A stretch of 64,000 nt of DNA from an uncultured Fibrobacter sp. (lineage in GTDB: Bacteria; Fibrobacterota; Fibrobacteria; Fibrobacterales; Fibrobacteraceae). This document shows positions 60,126-64,000 of the stretch, in pieces. Below the pieces are notes generated by a model. It ran no database searches. It was given only the letters and a program-made list of their open reading frames with translations, and was not told the DNA's origin. The translations under genes and the position numbers were made by a program. The stretch is taken from contig CAKUWY010000004.1 in the NCBI GenBank assembly GCA_934699585.1, forward strand, positions 62,001-126,000. The letters are read 5' to 3'. The number at the start of each line of letters is the position of its first letter. Position 1 is the stretch's first letter.

Positions 60126-61739
60126 ATGAGAAAACTTGTTTTTGCTGGTGTTGTTGCCTTGTTCAGCTTGCTGGTAGTGGGCTGTTCGGAGGAATCCGAT
60201 ACTCCGCTGTTTCCGGAAGAAAAAATTTCGGAGGAGATGGAGTTGAAGCTTTCGGGGTGGACGGTGGATTCCTTAGACAAAAGGAATAAGGTAATCTATG
60301 TGAAATCAGCAAAGGGCTGGCTAGATTCCTTGGTTGTTGATTCTCTTGCTCTTCCGGGAAGTTCCGCCTTGTATTTGGCCGCCGACGACGATTTAGTGGA
60401 CCCTGCGTTGGGCGAAAAGCTTGTTCCCGGAACGGTGATTTCTACGAAGGATACGAACCAGTTCTCCATTGTGGCCCTGGATTCTTACAACAGGATTGCG
60501 GGCGTGTGGTTGGTGGTTTGGAAACTGCCTGAAACGCCCAAGTCTTCCAATTCCAGTAATGGCTCGTCTGGAGCTTCAAATCCTGGTTCTTCTGTTTCTG
60601 AAAATAGTTCGTCTAGTGGCGAGAACTCGGAATCTTCGAGTGATTTATCTGGCACTTCATCGGGCTCTTCACCGAATTCCTCAACAGGTTCCTCTTCAGA
60701 AGATGTTCCTGAATCTTCCACGTCTGTTGAAGCCGATTCTAGCAGCAGTTCTGCCGAAGCTCCGTCCAGCGGTAGCGCAACACCTGTTCCGCAGACAGTG
60801 AAACTTGAGGACTTGGACGTAGTCAACGGAAGGAATATATCTCTGATAGGTTCCAAAATATATGTGGAAATGCCCTACGAGGCTGATCTTTCACAAATAC
60901 AGTTGATACCCTTGGATACGACAAATGACTTGCGCCGTCCGGTGGATATGGAATTTGAGGATGAAGAGGGGAATGTGGCTACCTATACCGTGGTGGCAGG
61001 GGTACAGCTTCCTGGGTCGGACTTCAGTGACCGCAATGATTTCTGGGCTACCACTAGCGATGCTATGGCGGCATCAGCTAAAGTGAACCTGATTACAAGC
61101 TATTCGTCAAAAGCAAATTTGGTCTTCAAATCAGAATCTGAAACCCTGTATGCGGAGCTGTCAACGATTTCTGTGAGTAAGGGCATAACCGCATGGAAAA
61201 TGGCGGGTGGCTTTTATTATGCAGGGCATTTTTCGGGAACGGATTGTAGCTACATCTATAAGGCCACCAATGATAGTGATAGCGATCCGGCAGATTTCTC
61301 TCAGTACATGAGCCATGGACAACCTTTTACCGCTAGACCTAGTGCCTTTCAAATTCGATACAAATATGTTCATGAGAAAAATTCTAATGAGACCTACCCG
61401 CAAAGAGCCTTGATATACGTGGTTCTGGTGAGTGCAGACAACAAGATTGTCGCTTCTGGAGTCATTACGGAATCTAGTTCTGTCAATGATTGGACGTTGC
61501 AGACGGTGAATCTGGACTACGGCAGTGATAATGGGTTGCTTTCTGCAGGGTACACGGGCTTTTCCGATTTAGCGGGGGTGGGCTCTGGTGACGAAGACGT
61601 GGCTTCTATCCGTGTGATGTTTGCTTCGTCTGCTTTTGCCTACGTGGCCGATGGCGGAAATGCCTTTGTGATGAGCGGAAGGTTCCGTGGTGGCGAAAAT
61701 TCACAGCTGTTCCTGGATGATTTCAAACTGATTTACTAG
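60126..61739 (+). CDS. Surface lipoprotein with PCMD-like carbohydrate domain
   Basis: 537 residues. Lipobox VVGC at residues 17-20, an N-terminal domain to about 140, a Ser-rich linker (about 140-220), one Ig-like beta module, and a C-terminal domain starting at about VQLPGSDFSDRNDFW and containing MAGGFYYAGHFSG, GQPFTARPSAFQIRYKYVH and a final FLDDFKLIY, the pattern of the putative carbohydrate metabolism (PCMD) domain of Bacteroidetes. It probably binds or processes glycans at the surface. AGGAGGCGACG precedes the ATG. Confidence 0.82.
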   Translation: MRKLVFAGVVALFSLLVVGCSEESDTPLFPEEKISEEMELKLSGWTVDSLDKRNKVIYVKSAKGWLDSLVVDSLALPGSSALYLAADDDLVDPALGEKLVPGTVISTKDTNQFSIVALDSYNRIAGVWLVVWKLPETPKSSNSSNGSSGASNPGSSVSENSSSSGENSESSSDLSGTSSGSSPNSSTGSSSEDVPESSTSVEADSSSSSAEAPSSGSATPVPQTVKLEDLDVVNGRNISLIGSKIYVEMPYEADLSQIQLIPLDTTNDLRRPVDMEFEDEEGNVATYTVVAGVQLPGSDFSDRNDFWATTSDAMAASAKVNLITSYSSKANLVFKSESETLYAELSTISVSKGITAWKMAGGFYYAGHFSGTDCSYIYKATNDSDSDPADFSQYMSHGQPFTARPSAFQIRYKYVHEKNSNETYPQRALIYVVLVSADNKIVASGVITESSSVNDWTLQTVNLDYGSDNGLLSAGYTGFSDLAGVGSGDEDVASIRVMFASSAFAYVADGGNAFVMSGRFRGGENSQLFLDDFKLIY

Positions 61740-61749
61740 GAGAATGAAT

Positions 61750-64000
61750 ATGGTTCTATTTAAGAAAAATAATTCTCCTGCAAAGAAACTCTGGATGGTC
61801 TTGTGGACAGGCCTTTGGGCCTTGTTGATGAGCTGTTCTGCCGATTACGATGAATTCGGTACATCGCCCTACCATATGTTTAATGAAATCGTTTTTGAAG
61901 AACAGGAAGGAGATGCTGAGGTTTATCCCGATGAACAACGGATGGTCATTAATCTGAAGGCCGTTCCTGATTCTCAACAGGTGTGGGATTCCGTTACGAT
62001 AGAGAGTATAAACATAAGCAATATGGCGAGCCTCCATCTGGTTGAAAGTAAGGTGCTGGAATTTCCCTCTGATTCCTTGGCTCTGGATTCTCTTGTCAAA
62101 AAGGTGGCCTATGTGGAGAAGAAGCTGAAGGACGGAAGTAAATTACGCCTGCCTGCTAGCCGAATACTCTATATGGTGATTATCGCCGAAAACGGGGATA
62201 TGGCCCTATGGCAGTTAAAATTTGTTGTTCCGGATGAGGGCTCTTCTACAGATAATCCTGGAGAGAACGGTTCTGGCGAATCTGGCAATGATGGTGGTGA
62301 AACGTCCAAATCTTCGGATAACTCCATTTCTCTGGATTTCAAGGATGCCTTGGAGACGGTGGTGAAAGGGGATTCGATTTACGTGACGTATTCTCAGGGG
62401 TACAATGTGAAATCAGTTGTGCTTTCCAATGTGGTTATTCCCAGTAATGCAACAGTGTCGCCGGATCCAAAGTCAATAAAAGATTGGTCGGCTCCTCAAA
62501 AAATCAAGGTGAAGGCCGAAGATGGTTCGGAAAAAGTTTGGACTGTGATAGTCTTCTCCATCAAGAGTAACGCTACTGATTTGCAGCTGCTTTTCAAAGA
62601 CCAACTCAAGGTGAATCGCTCTCAGGATACGATTTATATCAAGCTAAAAAACGGCTCCTCGGTAGGAAACGCAGTCGTAGATTCCTATGCTGTTTCTGAT
62701 GGTGCTTCTGTGAGTCCTAAACCCGATACGATTAAGGCCTGGAAAAATTTCCAATCCTTCAAGGTGACGGCTGAAGATGGTACGGTCAAAACTTGGGTGC
62801 TTTCGCTTTCAATTGCCGCCGCAGACGAAAAAGTTTCCAGCGACAAGGAACTGATTTCTATTTTGGCGACAGGTGAGGAATCCGCGGCGACTATAGACAA
62901 GTCTAAGAAAACCGTTGAGTTGCATTTGAAATCAGGTTCAGACCTTTCTTCAGTCAATGTATCGCTGGAAATTTCGGGAACGGCATCACATAATCTTCCA
63001 GAGACGTTGGATCTTCGGGAAGCGGCGACGTTTACGATTACTGCAGAGGACGCCTCTTCTGAAACTTGGACATTGACGGCCTCCGTGCCGGCAGAGCCTC
63101 CGCGTGTGTTGTCGCTAAAGATTGCGGGCAGGCAGGCTATTATCGATACGGTAGAAAAGTCTATCCATGTGGATTCCCTGCCGTTCCGTACAGACCTGAA
63201 GTCCTTGGAGCTGACGGAGCTGAAACTTTCCAACGGTGCCACGGCCGCCGGTTTTGCCGTTGGTAGCAAGTATGATTTTGGAACAGGACAGGAAATGGTC
63301 GTAAAGAATGCTGCCGGGGAATCTTTTACATACAGGGTTAAGGCCGGCTATCAGTTGCCTGGAGGGGACTTCAATAGTTGGAATGGCGATAAATCCAAGC
63401 CTGATTCCATTTGGGGTAACGCCAATACAATTATCACAACGACGGAAAAATATACTTCAGGTTCTTTAATCGGAGCGGTGATTTCAACAAACTCAGTTAT
63501 GAGCAAAATTGCCAGTGGAAGCCTTTATACGGCAGATTTCAACCCGAATGGAGTTGGAACGCTTTCTATGGCAAGTTCAAGTACATGGCCCGATGGAAAT
63601 GAACTCCTTGACTTTGGCAAACCGTTTGCTGCTCGGCCTGAATATGTTGAATTTAGGTTGTCGTATGTGGGCAAGAGCGGTGACAGCTGTGATGCTTATA
63701 TTCTCCTGGAAAATCGTACAGGAGACAAGAATGTCAATCGAAAGTCCAGTGATGTGAACAAGTTGGTGGCCAGCGCCTGGTATCGCTCTACCACAGACGA
63801 CAATTCGGGCCGTACTAATCCTGATGTTGTCAGTGTATCGGAACGAGATGCCAACGGAATGGTGACAATTAGGTTGAAATTGAAGTACGGAAAGCCCCTT
63901 TCTGGTTCTCCCATTGAAAAGTCATCAACGTTTAATACCACGCTAAAATCCTCGAACAAGTCGGCCATAAATAATGGCTTGATTCAGGGCACCGGAGATG
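61750..64000 (+). CDS. Surface lipoprotein with repeated Ig-like modules and PCMD-like domain (partial)
   Basis: The frame is open to the end of the window (750 codons, no stop). ATG 61750 has AGGAG at good spacing; ATG 61744 is alternative. Lipobox-like LLMSCSAD near residue 29, an N-terminal domain, then at least three modules of about 80 residues each ending in a motif such as VKAEDGSEKVWTV, VTAEDGTVKTWVL and ITAEDASSETWTL, a fourth variant, and finally the same PCMD-like start as the previous gene (YQLPGGDFNSWNGD, FGKPFAARPEYVEFR). A larger paralog of the preceding lipoprotein. Its 3' end is missing. Confidence 0.8.
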   Translation, partial: MVLFKKNNSPAKKLWMVLWTGLWALLMSCSADYDEFGTSPYHMFNEIVFEEQEGDAEVYPDEQRMVINLKAVPDSQQVWDSVTIESINISNMASLHLVESKVLEFPSDSLALDSLVKKVAYVEKKLKDGSKLRLPASRILYMVIIAENGDMALWQLKFVVPDEGSSTDNPGENGSGESGNDGGETSKSSDNSISLDFKDALETVVKGDSIYVTYSQGYNVKSVVLSNVVIPSNATVSPDPKSIKDWSAPQKIKVKAEDGSEKVWTVIVFSIKSNATDLQLLFKDQLKVNRSQDTIYIKLKNGSSVGNAVVDSYAVSDGASVSPKPDTIKAWKNFQSFKVTAEDGTVKTWVLSLSIAAADEKVSSDKELISILATGEESAATIDKSKKTVELHLKSGSDLSSVNVSLEISGTASHNLPETLDLREAATFTITAEDASSETWTLTASVPAEPPRVLSLKIAGRQAIIDTVEKSIHVDSLPFRTDLKSLELTELKLSNGATAAGFAVGSKYDFGTGQEMVVKNAAGESFTYRVKAGYQLPGGDFNSWNGDKSKPDSIWGNANTIITTTEKYTSGSLIGAVISTNSVMSKIASGSLYTADFNPNGVGTLSMASSSTWPDGNELLDFGKPFAARPEYVEFRLSYVGKSGDSCDAYILLENRTGDKNVNRKSSDVNKLVASAWYRSTTDDNSGRTNPDVVSVSERDANGMVTIRLKLKYGKPLSGSPIEKSSTFNTTLKSSNKSAINNGLIQGTGD

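Overview
The window is a chromosomal segment of a Fibrobacter-like bacterium (Fibrobacteres, FCB group). The evidence is internal. Two proteins carry the Fibrobacter succinogenes major paralogous domain. Lipoproteins have Ser/Asp-rich linkers after the lipobox. One GH16 glucanase is circularly permuted in the order known from the F. succinogenes lichenase. The sigma factor is short and lacks region 1.1, as in the FCB group. Several genes with no Shine-Dalgarno sequence start 3-6 bases after a Bacteroidetes-type TAnnTTTG box.

Layout. 1-18.4 kb is conserved core: pyruvate formate-lyase, glutamyl-tRNA synthetase, a zinc-ribbon/BON protein, a WYL regulator, queA, hpt, a GH57 enzyme, metH, and the glycogen/maltodextrin pair malQ plus a GH13 amylase. 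18.4-32.5 kb is accessory: a RhuM/ORF6N-type protein, an array of foreign-looking genes (19.9-27.4 kb), a Fibrobacter-type lipoprotein and two AAA/DUF4143 ATPases, all embedded in repeats. 32.5-64 kb is core again: secDF, corA, a LytS-like kinase, a sigma factor, ctpA, an mlaE-dciA-gyrB-prenyl synthase operon, GH16, pilC/pilT, a TlpA-like thioredoxin, epmA, a csdA/sufS-tcdA-dtd cluster, thiC under a TPP riboswitch, a ybaK-type deacylase, an RNA m5C methyltransferase, and a run of envelope genes (PEGA protein, DUF1007, outer-membrane protein, two PCMD-type lipoproteins, the last cut by the window end).

The most unusual region is 19.66-27.56 kb. A noncoding 'platform' element is intact at 30466-30870. 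A second copy is split: its left half is at 19656-19930 and its right half at 27392-27560. Between the halves lie eight complete genes and one truncated gene, all on the minus strand. They are grouped into modules separated by five copies of an imperfect hairpin repeat that sits between one stop codon and the next ribosome binding site. A 35-36 bp core of the platform is present at both junctions. The platform carries a conserved promoter (TTGCGA, 17 bp, TATATT) and a ribosome-binding site with a short leader ORF that point into the array. This layout resembles an integron cassette array (promoter, insertion site, promoterless modules, hairpin separators), but there is no integrase and the canonical attC boxes are absent. 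One module gene is a chimera: a nitroreductase N-terminus joined to an alpha/beta hydrolase. The truncated gene at the far end is an acyltransferase-like fragment.

All functional assignments come from reading motifs and family resemblance. No database search or computed statistic was available.
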